The translations under genes were made by a program, and so were the position numbers. Shown here piece after piece: positions 43,601 to 54,013 of a DNA stretch of 64,000 nucleotides (its first letter is position 1; each line of letters opens with the position of its first letter). The DNA is from Calliopum simillimum (Eukaryota; Arthropoda; Insecta; Diptera; Lauxaniidae), in NCBI GenBank assembly GCA_951812925.1, contig OX638368.1, positions 70,404,422-70,468,421 on the forward strand, given 5' to 3'. The notes under the pieces were generated by a model, which was not told the DNA's origin, did no database searches, and was given only the letters and a program-made list of their open reading frames with translations.

Positions 43601-44503
43601 GTTAAGACATGCGTTAAATGCCAGGCGAATAAAAGCTCAAGATTAACCAAAATGCCCATGGTCCTGACGGATACACCGAAGCGTCCATTTGACAAAGTAT
43701 ATATGGATATCGTGGGACCACTACCAGAATCAACTTCGGGGAATAAGTATATTTTGACCTTCCAAGACGACCATTCAAAATACATGGTGTGCGTCGCAAT
43801 TCCTGATGCAGAGGCTAGCACAGTATCCCAAAAATTTTATAGCGAAATCGTAGCCAGGTATAATATACCAAAGATTTTAGTTACGGATAACGGATCGAAT
43901 TTCACGTCTAAATTATTTTCGGATACGTGTAAAATGCTGGGAATAAAAAAATTGCACATTACACCTTACCACCCACAGGCTAATGGTTCACTAGAAAGGA
44001 GTCACAGGCCTCTTGCGGAATACTTAAGAAATTTCGCTAAGGAGGACGGGTCAAACTGGGATCAATGGTTGCCCTCCGCTATGCATGTGCATAATAATAC
44101 AGTACATACGTCGACTAAAAAGACACCATTCCAAACGCTATATGGGTTCGGTTTCGAGATGCCCACAAACTTGAAAAGGAAATGTACACCATTGTATAAT
44201 CCGGAAGATCAATCAAAAATACTCAAATATCAAATACAGAGGTCCCACGCCTTGGTGAGAGAAAACCAGATGAAGGCTAAAGAGCTGTCAAAGAAACAAT
44301 ATGACAGTTCTGTGAACCCTGTGCAGTTTAAAGTAGGAGATAGGGTGTTATATAAAAACCAGGCTAGGAAGAATAAATTCTCCAAAATTTGGACAGGGCC
44401 ATATGAGGTCAGTGCCATAACCGGTCCGGTAACCACCGAACTAGTTGTGAAAGGGAAGAAGAAAAGAATTCACAACAACTTACTCAAAATTTTTAACGAA
44501 TAG
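40664..44503 (+). CDS. pol: Pol polyprotein: protease, RT, RNase H, integrase
   Basis: The pol frame is open from the gag overlap at about 40544; the first ATG is 40664. Residues about 40-66 form a hydrophobic, membrane-like stretch (LLYISVVVFYVTCNSVYL), unusual before a protease. The protease has LLVDSGADTSLIK near residue 197. RT has STLDLASGYHQV, NRMPFGLTGAPATF and CFVYLDDIVIY. RNase H has TTDASNEALGAILSQ and TDHQPLRG. Integrase has the zinc region (GGHQGAVKTLL to CVKCQANK), YMDIVGPLP, VTDNGSNFTSK and YHPQANGSLERSHR (D, D, E), and a GPYEV module near the end. All catalytic residues are present and no break is seen. It is most like Drosophila 17.6/412-group elements; the exact family is uncertain. 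Confidence 0.95.
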   Translation: MKTNSKLNNRIEIDKQDEIEVMDQTQMSAVDTCNKTKNKIKLLYISVVVFYVTCNSVYLTVTSLWSSLGKISKICMRFKPVWYIVNILEKLWEKAIRTELKEPIDVVTVNHSIQNTFDTFTTGYGLQKSALNSNINMENPKETVTINHPIQNTLDTLTAGYVLNEGTVGLYETQNDVFIVVPCQEAKNDRLILLVDSGADTSLIKKDSMSHPVKMDSSVKKNLSGAFGGQIATLGTTNIIHSSCPELSLSLHVVSLEHGIPADGILGRDNLWNRSVINAIQKKLTFYDENNEESISFALESVNSINKILYNEELTIKSRTVKIIPLKIKTTAKEVVIHKQELSQGVYLGETLTKVKNGIAYVPILNSSEKEYIINQDYSAKFSLYDEYKNITNSSINTINQQDVRARLNKLFESIDLDPNLSIEERASIESVCTSFHDIFLLEGDILTYTPVLRHEIPTLDGQPPINQKQYRLPHSHRMEINKQVEKLLDEGIISPSTSPWNSPLLLVPKKSGKDGEKKWRLVIDFRKLNEATIKQVFPIPRIDEILDQLGHSRYFSTLDLASGYHQVLVKEGDKEKTAFSTGLGHFEFNRMPFGLTGAPATFQRIMNHILTGLQGLECFVYLDDIVIYGKNLNEHENRLRKVFTVLRENNLKLNTEKCNFLRREVIYLGHKCSENGALPDPQKIECVKNIPVPKNRKDVQAFLGLVNYYRKFIKDTARLALPINKLLRKDAKFLWTTECQNSFENLKKAIISPPILIYPDFSKQFLLTTDASNEALGAILSQGEVGKDNPVAFASRALSETEKRYSTIEKEFLAIVWATKNFRAYLLGRHFKIFTDHQPLRGIANLKDQTSRLARFRHKMSEYDFEIIYKPGKKNLNADALSRIPQTDTQITIVQTRSKTKAVDQEKIEVSNEVEEDTPVGEITEPSIIILKDPQEIRTVLKDFHDSTLGGHQGAVKTLLRIRKQFKWPGMQKDVKNYVKTCVKCQANKSSRLTKMPMVLTDTPKRPFDKVYMDIVGPLPESTSGNKYILTFQDDHSKYMVCVAIPDAEASTVSQKFYSEIVARYNIPKILVTDNGSNFTSKLFSDTCKMLGIKKLHITPYHPQANGSLERSHRPLAEYLRNFAKEDGSNWDQWLPSAMHVHNNTVHTSTKKTPFQTLYGFGFEMPTNLKRKCTPLYNPEDQSKILKYQIQRSHALVRENQMKAKELSKKQYDSSVNPVQFKVGDRVLYKNQARKNKFSKIWTGPYEVSAITGPVTTELVVKGKKKRIHNNLLKIFNE

Positions 44504-47500
44504 AGGCTAATGAATATGGGAATTGGAGTCATAAATAAATAAAAAACTATATATATAAATTGAACACTTAATATTACAGAAGTTATAAATGAAAGTAAAA
44601 ATTAAAAATTAACAAAAAACTCACGGAGGCGGAGAGATGAAAGTGGTGGAAACCTGTTGGGAAAAAGAAAGAAAAAGTTAGTGGGAATACGTATTAATTA
44701 AACTTATTCCTCTGCTGGGTCCGTGATTTCAAGTTTGCATTGCGCTCTGCAATTGTGGAAGATGAAATTCATTTTTCTGTGTTATCAACTGCACTCCTTG
44801 ATTACGAAGATTATAATCGATATAAACGAATTTTTATGGTTCTCATTAATTGCACAAAGATTGTTAATAAATTGCCATAATATAAAAGAGAAAAAAAAAA
44901 AGAAAAAACGTCACAAAGATATACGGTGAGATTTTGCAAGAATCCATTGAGCGCGTATACAATGATTATTCACTAAGATGTGGTTGAACACTGCCTGTGC
45001 TCACAGCGAAACACGCGGGGAGAAGTCAAATATGAAATGTTGAAACATAAAACATTCAAGTGCTGATTCAACATAAAATGCACTAACGTATGACGATTTG
45101 ATTAAAATTTGTTTAAAGTTTTTTTTTATGTTGTCACATATAACGAGTCAAGCATGGGGAATGAAAGAGGAAATAAAAGAACAAGTAGATTGAAAAAAAA
45201 AGAGGTACAACATTTGGTACAATGAAAAACAAAAAGAGGAGCGAAAACCCTAAGAATTGGCAAAATATACTTTGATAAGCTAAACTAAAGAATATTTCCA
45301 AACAAAAAAGAAAAAACAACAAAAACAAACACAAAACACTTTTCAATGTAAAACTGAAAAAAAAGAACCCAAAAACTCTGAAAGAAAGAATAATTAACAA
45401 ACACAACAAAAAATTTTTTTTAGGTATCAATCTTTTTTATTGAAGGGAATAACAAAAATAATTTTTATTATTTTATTTTCCGGGGGCATCTGTGCTTCCT
45501 GGAGGCTGCAAACAATATGACAGCTCCACTAATCCAGTGCAATTCAAAATAGGGGACAAAGTGTTAATGAAAAATCAAACAAAGAAAAATAAGTTTTCCA
45601 AAATTTGCTAAAATTATTCAATGCATAAAACAAAAAAGAATATTTATATAAGTATTTGTGGAAGTAAAGAGGTAAAATATTAAAGTAGGAACAGCATATT
45701 ATGCTGAGTTAGGAAAAAAAATTAAAAGACTTATTTAATCATTTGTCAGTGTTAGAAAATACAAAAATCATATAGGAACATTAGAATCATGTAACATAGA
45801 GAAGATGAGAGTGTAATAGATAAAGAGGAATTAACAAAATCAAAAATTTTAACTAAAAGATATACGAGTAGATTATGTCTCAACGATGAATTCCGCGGAA
45901 AGGAACATTTGTTAGAGACGAAAATTTTCCTGTAATAAGTAAATAGGCAGTACAGACAACCCCATTCCCAAGGAATGGAATTCCATATGTAAGTCGATAA
46001 ACTGCGTAAAAATGGAAAAGAGGAGTAAAACATAACTGAATATATAAACAAATTCGGGTTTTACGCACAGGTTTCAATTAATTAAATTAAATGACGACAC
46101 ACTAACAAAAGTAAAAAAGTGTGTAACACAGTTTCAAAAGCCAAGTCATTATTAAAAAAAAAAAAAAATGTAATGGCATAATAAAATTTGTTATTGTTTT
46201 GTTTTTTTTTATGGAAAGTTAAAAACAGAATGGTAATATAAACAACAAGATTTTGTTATGAAAAGTGATACCATGTTGTCATGACACAATTTTGGGTTTG
46301 AGGCATTTCACGTCACGTGAATTGCTGATGTTGCACATTTTCAAAAATTTAAAAATTATTTGTAACAACATATATTTGTATGCACGTATACATAGATATA
46401 AATGCATATACATATATCAGCATTTATGAATGAACTGTAACTTTTTGAATAACTAAATATGTACATATATAAAATACACGAGATAAATATATATACACAT
46501 ATTCACTAATAGAATTTTAAACTAAAGGAAAAAAAAAAAAAAAAAAAAATATGTTTTTAAGTGGTCCGAAATACCAATCAATTAAATAAAGAAAGTTCAA
46601 ACTAAACAAAAAATTAATAACTCAATTTTAACAATAAAATAATTACGGGATTAAAAAACAAAAGAAAATTTTAATTAAAAATTTGAACCAAACGGAATGC
46701 AATGCCGTAGATCAAGTATATTTGTATGTTAAACAACAAAAACGCATACACATGTACAAAGGTTGCAGATATCAATTTTTATAAGAAACAAATGTATGAT
46801 AATCCAGACAAAAATAATTTAGACTCGAAGTAAAAAATTATAATTAGAATGGCTTGAATTTAAAGTTGAAAAAAAAAAACGATTTATTAATAAATTTCGT
46901 ACTTGAGGTAATTATTTATTTAAGTACCAATGGAAATAAGTAACTAGGAAATGCAATTTTAGATAAAGATAAACATATAGAGTTGAAAATTAAATTAAAA
47001 TGATTTAAACTAAATTTAAACATAATTAAAGAAAAAATTACTTAAGTTTTAAAGGAATAATATAGAGAAATTAGTACCTATCAATTAGAGGTATATGATT
47101 CATGGTTTATACATCAGAACAAGAAGAAAAATAGAGGGAACGAGTCCAGCAGAAGACACCATTAACGACAAAATCCGTAAAAGAAGACATCAAGAGCCTA
47201 TAATTAAATCCGAAGGGGAAAATACATTGCAAACAACACTACCTATTAATAAAATCACAAAACGAGAGGTCAACAAGAATCAATCGAATGCAGAAGAAGC
47301 CGAATCTTCAACGTGTTGTCAAAAATTTCATATGGCAACCAAACAGCAGAAAGCAGGAAATCCAGAAATGCTCATTTTCCAAATTATCAAGAAAACCGAC
47401 GAAAATCAAGAATAAATCGATACTGAAAACACTCTTCAGACAAACTGCAAAAGGGAACTATCATCAGGGCAAATCACCAATAAATAACTTAATAAATCAA

Positions 47501-48370
47501 ACAAATCGAGCAGTGAACTACTACAATTATCTCCAATATCAGTAATGGGTTTAGCCAGTTAAGCCGAAATACTTGAAGCAAGTAAGCGGAGTTGTAGAAC
47601 AACCCATCAAGAAAGCCAAGCCTATAGCATCAAAGTCAACAAAAAGAAATCCCAGTTATACTCAACAGAATCCAGCATCTTAATTATAATAGTCCGAAGT
47701 AACCATAAACAAAATGGACCAAATTATAACAGGAAATGAAGAGATTGAAGCTGAAATATTTAAAATACCAACAAGCTGAAGTAAATACGAGAATATAAAG
47801 AAGAATGTTATCAAAACAGGAAAAATAACAGTTTGGCGATTAAATAAAATGAAGAAAATAAGAAAAGTAAACCATCAGAGGAAATGAGCATAGCACCCAA
47901 GGTGAATCAACTGACGTCTAGTGCAACGCCGAGCACATAGCAGAACCACTACAACAACAATGTATTTCCCAGAGAAGAGATAACTCCAACAACTAACAAG
48001 AAGACATCAATGCTGAGGTGAATCAACCGTAGTAACCAGAGGTCAAGCCATGAATCAATTAGTGAAATCAACAAATTTTGTTTCATAATACAATATAATT
48101 AAGGTTTATACATTTAAAGTATTAATTAATAAGCAAATTTGAAATTTTGAATCCATTCAAAGAAATCAAACATTTTTTATTTCTTTTTACTTAATACGAA
48201 ATAATTAGAGTCTATACACTTAAAGTTTTAATTGATCGAACTAAACTTGAAGATTTAAATTCATTCTAATAAATTAATCATTCAATAATAATATTAAGCT
48301 AACTATAAGACTTAAAGTAAAGAAAATATGGTCACGAAAAAGTTACCTAACGATAACTTTTTCTTTTCCT
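44504..48370 (+). other. 3.9-kb non-coding tail of the complete gypsy element
   Basis: The tail is strongly A-rich, with only short frames. The longest (47095-47415, 106 codons) is hydrophilic and has no membrane anchor or signal peptide, so it is not a convincing env. A diverged duplicate of the pol end lies at about 45510-45612. A long tail in place of env is unusual for this group. Confidence 0.7.
45510..45612 (+). pseudogene. Diverged second copy of the pol C-terminal segment
   Basis: CAATATGACAGCTCCACTAA and AAATAAGTTTTCCAAAATTT match 44298-44392 of pol with about 75-80% identity by eye, in the same orientation. It reads QYDSSTNPVQFKIGDKVLMK, the segment before the GPYEV module. It suggests recombination with a related element. 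Confidence 0.75.
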
Positions 48371-48383
48371 AAGAGGGGAGGGA
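48371..48383 (+). promoter_or_regulatory. Polypurine tract
   Basis: AAGAGGGGAGGGA lies directly before the 3' LTR and would prime plus-strand synthesis. Confidence 0.9.
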
Positions 48384-49176
48384 TGTTGTGAGTTTGCTAA
48401 GCACCTAAAGCATAAATCAGTCATAAAAGAACCACTAAATATTTTTATTAATACACCCTAAGTAAATACAGAACATTCTTTTGATTGCACATCGATTGAT
48501 CGAGTTTCAGCTAAAGCCAAACCGTGGGATACCAAAATGAAATGTATCCAACGTCGTCAATCGTGTGATTTAAATTTTAGTCAAAACAAATTAGAACACT
48601 AAATACACAAACACCATGCTTTTGCTATGGACACCTGAATGGAATGTGTCTGGCAAAAGCATGGGAATCGGGAATCGCGTACGTGATAAATCGTGTGATT
48701 TCAATTTTAGTTAAAGCAACCTAGAATACTAAATACACAAACAACATGCTTTTGCTATGGACACCTGAACGGAATGTGTCTGGCAAAAGCTTGGGAATTG
48801 GAAGTCGCGTACATGATCGAACCGATTGGTGTTTAGCTTTGCAAGCTCACAGCGTGAACTCTCCCCCGGAAGTTAGAACGAGCTCAGGTATGAAACGAGG
48901 AGAAAAGCTCGGTTCATGCAACTAAAAGCTCTTTCTAACTTTCCGATGATAATTAATAAATAGCGTAAGCAAATGAAGAACGAGTGTAGTATAATTTTTT
49001 CAAGTGTGGAAATAAAACATAATAATTTACCAAGAAGTCTAAGTTGAAGTGTTTTCTTACTAAAATTGGAATAGTGCAGCAGCAGAAGTTTAAAGTGCTG
49101 ATACGTTTCTACTAAATTGGTAAAGTGCAGCAGAAGAACGCCGCAGCCACCACTACGGAGTATATATATTACAACA
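48384..49176 (+). repeat. 3' LTR of the complete gypsy element
   Basis: 793 bp, nearly identical to 36316-37110. It is followed by TGGG, the target duplication, and then the interrupted foldback arm. Confidence 0.93.
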
Positions 49177-50150
49177 TGGGTCGGTCATACATTTAAACCC
49201 TCTAGAGGTGACCCCTCTTGTAGGACTGTAAGTAAATTGTTTCTCCTTTCCTCTCATCTTTGACCTCGATGCGCCAACCCTTATCCTCACCCCACCCCCA
49301 AAATTTTTTTTGCAAACTAATTTTTTTTTCCAAACTCACAAAATTGAGGGGTGTCAAGTATCAAAATCCAATATTCGTGCACTAAAACACCCCTATTCTA
49401 CATGTATTTATTTTTCCACCTTAATACCACTTTTAGCACCCATTTCTTAATTACAGGGTATTAGTGAGAATTTGGGAAGGTTTTAAATTCCGGTAACCAT
49501 TTTAATACATTTTTTTACACGCACTTATTTTCTTATCCTCTATCCTTTGTCGCTGTGAAGAAATTTGAACACTTATTAGCTTTTTCTTCAACAAATTGCA
49601 CTAATTTTTCAAGAAATATCAAAATCTGAATAGCTAAAATTACTTCTTTCGAGAGTTTTCCCCATTATTTTCACAAATGGGTGTCAGATTTGATTTTTGA
49701 AAAGTTGTCGACAGAGCTGAAATACAGAGCAATGCAACTGACCTTACTTTTGATTTTTTTAATGCAACACTCTGCGAGTTATACTTGATTTTACGAAAAA
49801 ATGCTATCGTTCGCAATTCAATGGACAGGTACTGTACAGTTACTGAATTTAATCAATTGTGAACCGAATTTAATCATCGCATTAAAAAAACATTCTATGT
49901 TGTTCAATAAATTTCGAATTTAATCTTTTGCGAAACGAATTTAATCTTTTGCGAAACGAATTTAATCATCGTATTAACAACACAGTCTTAACAGTTCAAT
50001 ATAGTCTGAATTTAATCAATTGCGAACCGAATTTAATCATCGCATTAACAATACGTTCTATGTTGTTCAATACATTTTGAATGTAATCAATTGCGAACCG
50101 AATTTAACCATCGCATTAACAACATAGTCGATATTGTTCAAACTGGTCTG
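49177..50150. repeat. Right arm of the large foldback, outer part
   Basis: It resumes the arm after the gypsy element: TGGGTCGGTCATACATTT is the fourth unit core. It then runs as the reverse complement of the left arm to about 49870. From 49840 to 50150 the units GAATTTAATCAATTGCGAACC and GAATTTAATCATCGCATTAA repeat about four times, the same motif as at 33590-33690. Tandem-repeat-filled arms are typical of foldback transposons. Confidence 0.75.
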
Positions 50151-50962
50151 AATATTTCAATTTTGAAATTTATATATATTTTATTTTGATAAAAATGCAA
50201 AACCGATCGTTGATGTGAAATAAACTAATGTTGCATTCCTCTTATTTATTTCATTATTTGCTAAACAACATCAACAATTAACAAAAAAATAACGAAACGT
50301 TTGTTGGCTGTTTGTTCACGCAAATACAACAGCTATTTTTGTTATCAATTCATTTTTTGTTGCCTGTATTATTTAAATCCATTGTTCTTTTTTAATTATT
50401 CCTTTATTTCTTCTTAATTTCTTTTTTCAACTATTTCTTCCTTCAATTCTTCCTTTTTCCGCTTTTTTTTTTGAAAATATTTTACTTTCCTTTTTTTTTT
50501 GAGTTGCTTCTCGACGCAAATATAATATTGTATAAAAGACGTGTGCCTTGTTTGCTTGATCAATATCAAGTGAAATTTATTTTATTTTTGTATTCATTAT
50601 TTGATTGACAAATTTATGAATGCTATGATACTACAAATCCTGAAACTCAATTTGAAAACATTCGGATTAAAGTTCGATGAGGTTCAGAAAAATTACTTAA
50701 TCATATCATCATTTTTATGTATATTTTGAGATATGTTGTTAAAGATTTATGCAAAAACCCCTATATGAAATTTGACTTTTGACAAGTTAAGTATAGTTTT
50801 TTCAGACCACATCACATACAGAGATATGAAATTAGAATTATAAAAAATTAATAATTGGATCAAAAGATATATAATTTTGACCGATGAAAAACAATTTTAT
50901 ACTACTTTACTTAGTACCTTTCTCCTTTGTTTCGAGTTCTTACCTTAATACTTTTCTTGCAG
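50151..50962. other. AT-rich DNA, probable intron sequence
   Basis: No gene recognised. It ends in the acceptor TTTTCTTGCAG of the first Vac14-like exon, so it is likely the end of an upstream intron. Confidence 0.5.
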
Positions 50963-51086
50963 GCAATTGCTATAACCTGGACACGCGAATTTGTGCTTAT
51001 ATTTGGACCAAATGTTCTGCCATTTGCCAGTGGTATTTTTACAGCCATTTTGCCTTGTATGGAGTATAATGCTGAGTCCAAGAAAA
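50963..51086 (+). CDS. Vac14: Vac14-like exon A
   Basis: After the acceptor CTTTTCTTGCAG the frame reads AIAITWTREFVLIFGPN, then VLPFASGIFTAILPCMEY, and ends at a GTAACT donor in phase 1. This matches the HEAT-repeat region of Vac14, where animal proteins have W-x-R/K-E-F and LP-SGI-TA-LPC. Vac14 is the scaffold of the Fab1/PIKfyve-Fig4 complex that makes and turns over PI(3,5)P2 on endolysosomes. The splice into exon B restores KKSIKE. No stop is present. Upstream exons are not in the window. The assignment rests on remembered family sequence, not on a search. Confidence 0.75.
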
Positions 51087-51157
51087 GTAACTATAAAATA
51101 TATATAACACTACTGAAGTATTTTTCATTTTTATATCTAAATATTTATACAAATAAG

Positions 51158-51360
51158 GTATAAAAGAATGTGCCGTTTCGGTTAACAACTCTATGATCCA
51201 ACTAATATCATCTAAAGAGCATAAAGCACAGAACATTCGGAAAATTGATTTACATTCGGTTATGGAAGTTTTACGTCAATATTTAACTCACAATTCCGTA
51301 CACACTAAGGTGGCTGTGCTAGAGTGGATTCATCACTTATTTACACACATTCCCGATGAG
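51158..51360 (+). CDS. Vac14: Vac14-like exon B
   Basis: A 71-bp intron (51087-51157, GTAACT...AATAAG) separates it from exon A. The frame reads IKECAVSVNNSMIQLISSKE, then DLHSVMEVLRQYLTHNSVHT and KVAVLEWIHHLFTHIPDE. It ends in phase 0 at donor GTAATT. The pattern LHSVxEVLxxYLxHNSVHTKVAVLxWIHHLF is characteristic of insect Vac14. This copy is well preserved, with no stops. A 40-bp sequence that begins at its donor is duplicated at 51512-51553. Confidence 0.78.
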
Positions 51361-51402
51361 GTAATTACAGACAAAATCGATTTTCATGTAAATCTTTCAA
51401 TT
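51358..51402 (+). repeat. Direct repeat over the exon B donor
   Basis: GGTAATTACAGACAAAATCG and the following bases (to TTTCAAT) recur at 51512-51553 with one difference. The second copy also contains a GTAATT donor. The two lie about 150 bp apart. Confidence 0.8.
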
Positions 51403-51555
51403 CATTTTTCTAAAATCTAATTATGACAAATGGGGGGTTGACTAAAAACAAGTCAGACCAATTCTGTTTTATTTAGCAAGAAATGGAAAAATTCCAAGTT
51501 ACGGATCTAGGTAATTACAGATAAAATCGATTTTCATGTAAATCTTTCAATCTGG

Positions 51556-52106
51556 CCCTAACCGCCAAACAGACTTAACCGAAAAGATTTCGGATTTTCG
51601 TTTCGTTTCTTCCCTACAAATTTCATAACTGTAAAAAGTACCGTTACGGAGTTATAGCGAAAGCAATTAGATTTAACCGACATTCGAAGTACTTTGTCTA
51701 TTTTTTTTTGTGACTGCAAGTTGTTGGTTAAGTCTAAATTTTCAAACGAAATAACTTGTTTCTTTTTGTGTTAAAAATAATTTGCAAATATTCTTCCAAA
51801 AAAGGAAAATTTATTAAAAAGTCTTGATGCGGGTTGATAGTATTTGTGACCACAAATGTTTTTTGGTACAAAAACTGAAGATCAGATGGTGATTCTGGAA
51901 AAGTAAAAAAGGCTTAACCGACACAACACTGAAAAATAGCCGTTATATTATAAATAGGTGAATGTAACTAGTTGCATCGCATATCTTACACAAAACATAG
52001 TGTACATCTAAATTTCACTTTAATATTAAACGCACAGATAATAAAAAAAACCTTCTCCTGTAAAATTTACTTTTTGTCGGTTAAGTCTTATTGGCGGTTA
52101 GGGCTC
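51556..52106. mobile_element. MITE with CCCTAACCGCCAA termini
   Basis: The left end has GGCCCTAACCGCCAAACAG followed by ACTTAACCGA, and the right end has its inverse TCGGTTAAGTC and TTGGCGGTTAGGGC. TIRs are about 30 bp and the element about 550 bp, without coding sequence. CTTAACCGAC words recur inside. No clear target duplication was found, so superfamily is open. It lies in the big Vac14-like intron. Confidence 0.7.
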
Positions 52107-53089
52107 CATATTTATGTATATCTTGTCTCCCCTCACGAAGATCCTTCAGACCAATTGAAATGAAAAAATTCCAAGTAACAGAGCGGAGGTTTAAACCGGG
52201 TTTTTTCATGGTGTACCAGTGGACTAATTGTTTACAGGAAAGTCAAAAATAATAACAATTATGAAATAGGAATACGAATAAAATCAAAATATTTCAATTA
52301 GTTCACTTGATGCAAGAGCAACCTTTGTGCATCTGGCTAATGACTTGCTCCGAGTAAAGAGGTTTATCATGCAAAATGCCTGTTCATCTCCGCTCAGTAA
52401 TTTTCAATTAGAAATTTTTTTGAAGAGTCTTCGTGGCGTAAAAGAAACATGTGTCACCATAATCATGCTTTAATCGATCCTCAATTTGTTATTATAAGAT
52501 GTTAAAGAAATCCACTGAAAGATTTACACAAAACTAAATTTTTTCAAATTCATAGTCATAAGTGTTTTGAAAAAAAAAAAAAAAAAAAAAAATTGTAGAT
52601 TTGTAAGCTTACATTTTAAAAAAAGCAACATAATTCCTTCAATGGTTTAATTTGTAAATAACATAAACTTTGCAAATATCTTCTCTTCTTATAAGAGCTA
52701 AAATTATATAAACTTAATTTAAATATTTATCTGTGACCAAACTTTACCCGAAAACGGTCATACATACATTCCATGCCTATCTTAACAAGGTTTCCCAAAC
52801 CTATTCAGATTTCGCTGAAATTCGGTACACATTCATTTCTAATCTGATAGCAAGCCAAAATTTTACCGATTTTTTTTTTGGCTGTGGAGAGGTGCAAAGA
52901 TTTAATAACACAGGTTTACATACACAAAAAAAAAAAAAAAAAAAATGTCAAATGACACCAATATTTTACAAATCCATCCAGGGGTTCCCAACTTATAGCG
53001 GTTTTCATAGAAGATATATCCGGATCTTCCGATGGCTATATCTCCGAAACTAGGTCTGAGATACCCTCTAGTTCTACTTCGCCTTCTTT
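52107..53089. other. Unassigned intron DNA
   Basis: Mainly AT-rich with A-runs at 52569 and 52927. AGACCAATT...AAAAATTCCAAGT at 52148-52175 resembles 51464-51500, so sequences flanking the MITE are partly duplicated. No gene seen. Confidence 0.4.
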
Positions 53090-53335
53090 TTGCCCAGAGT
53101 TTGCAATTAATGTTCTTAGTGTTTGGCTGAAATTTGGTTGGATTATCTCAAAAAACACTTTCAGTTTATCATCTTGAAACTTTTGATTATACGGGAGGTG
53201 CCACGCCCTTTTGTCCGAGTTCGTCTAGTTTTTTCTCAGAGCTTGTACTTACTATTCCTAGATATTATGTGTATTTTGCTTCTGTTATTGCAAAAATTGC
53301 TCTTATTATTGCATTTTGAATAATTTTTTACATCA
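53090..53335 (-). mobile_element. INE-1/DINE-1-like Helitron, partial
   Basis: Matches part of 23190-23610: GATTATCTCAAAAAACACTT, then GGGAGGTGCCACGCCCTTTT and TTCTCAGAGCTTG. Neither terminus is present. Orientation is the same as the copy at 23128. Confidence 0.8.
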
Positions 53336-53344
53336 GTTTGCAAC

Positions 53345-53610
53345 CAACTAACAAAAGAAATAATAATGTAGTTCGAAAATAACACTAGATTAGTAACAGT
53401 TGATCTTCCAGCACGGAATCTGTGTTGATGATCTGACAAAACATTAACAAAGCAAGGTGAAATTTTATCGTTAACGAATTTTTCGAAAACTTTAGGTATT
53501 GCACAGATCATAGATATTGGCCTATAGTTACAAACGCCCTGTTTCGGACCATACTTAAGGATAGGAACGATGCACATCCGCGCGAAAATGCATGAACATT
53601 TTTTCACCGT
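53345..53610 (-). pseudogene. LINE reverse transcriptase fragment
   Basis: The minus strand reads CIVPILKYGPKQGVCNYRPI, then SMICAIPKVFEKFVNDKI and LSDHQHRFRAGRSTVTNL. These are RT blocks with the N-Y-R-P-I and F-R-x-G-R-S motifs of Jockey/CR1-type LINEs. Only about 85 residues remain, with no YxDD block. It lies in the Vac14-like intron. Confidence 0.8.
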
Positions 53611-54009
53611 CAAAAAATAAAAATTAAAATGTCCAACTTTGAAGAAAATAGCGGTGATTTCAAATCTGAAAGAATTTTTCACATCGGTCGATTTAAATTT
53701 TTTAAAATCCCGATTTATTGAAAAAATTACCTATTTGTACTGAAGAAAATGAATAAAACGGAGGTACGTTCATTTAATTACTTGTATCTCGCTTAAAACA
53801 AACAAAATAAGGAAAAACTGAAACGTGATGGAAAAATTTTGTAAATGCAGTCCTACTATATCAGTAGCAAGGAATAATAATTACATAGTCCGAACTCAGA
53901 TATTTTTTTTTTCTGTTGAACCTGTATCTCGCTTAAAAGAAAGAAAACAAGCTAAAACTCTTGATACATTTAAGCGCAATGATCAATGCTACAATTTTGC
54001 ATCAAAAAC
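53611..54009. other. Unassigned intron DNA
   Basis: Nothing recognisable; it ends at TTAA (54010-54013), the left target site of the piggyBac element. Confidence 0.4.
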
Positions 54010-54013
54010 TTAA

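Larger units (their letters stand above)
36316..49176 (+). mobile_element. Complete Ty3/gypsy retrotransposon, 12.9 kb
   Basis: Two direct LTRs (36316-37110 and 48384-49176) start TGTTGTGAGTTTGC and end ATATATTACAACA, and the flanks share TGGG (36312-36315 and 49177-49180). In order there are a primer site, a long leader, intact gag, intact pol with protease, RT, RNase H and integrase, a 3.9-kb non-coding tail, and a polypurine tract beside the right LTR. No env is recognised. LTR near identity and open frames suggest a very young, possibly active copy. It is A-rich on the coding strand. Confidence 0.95.

Noticed and set aside
47095..47415. Possible env or accessory ORF of the complete gypsy element
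   Set aside because: It is hydrophilic throughout, with no signal peptide, cleavage site or membrane anchor; composition follows the A-rich tail.
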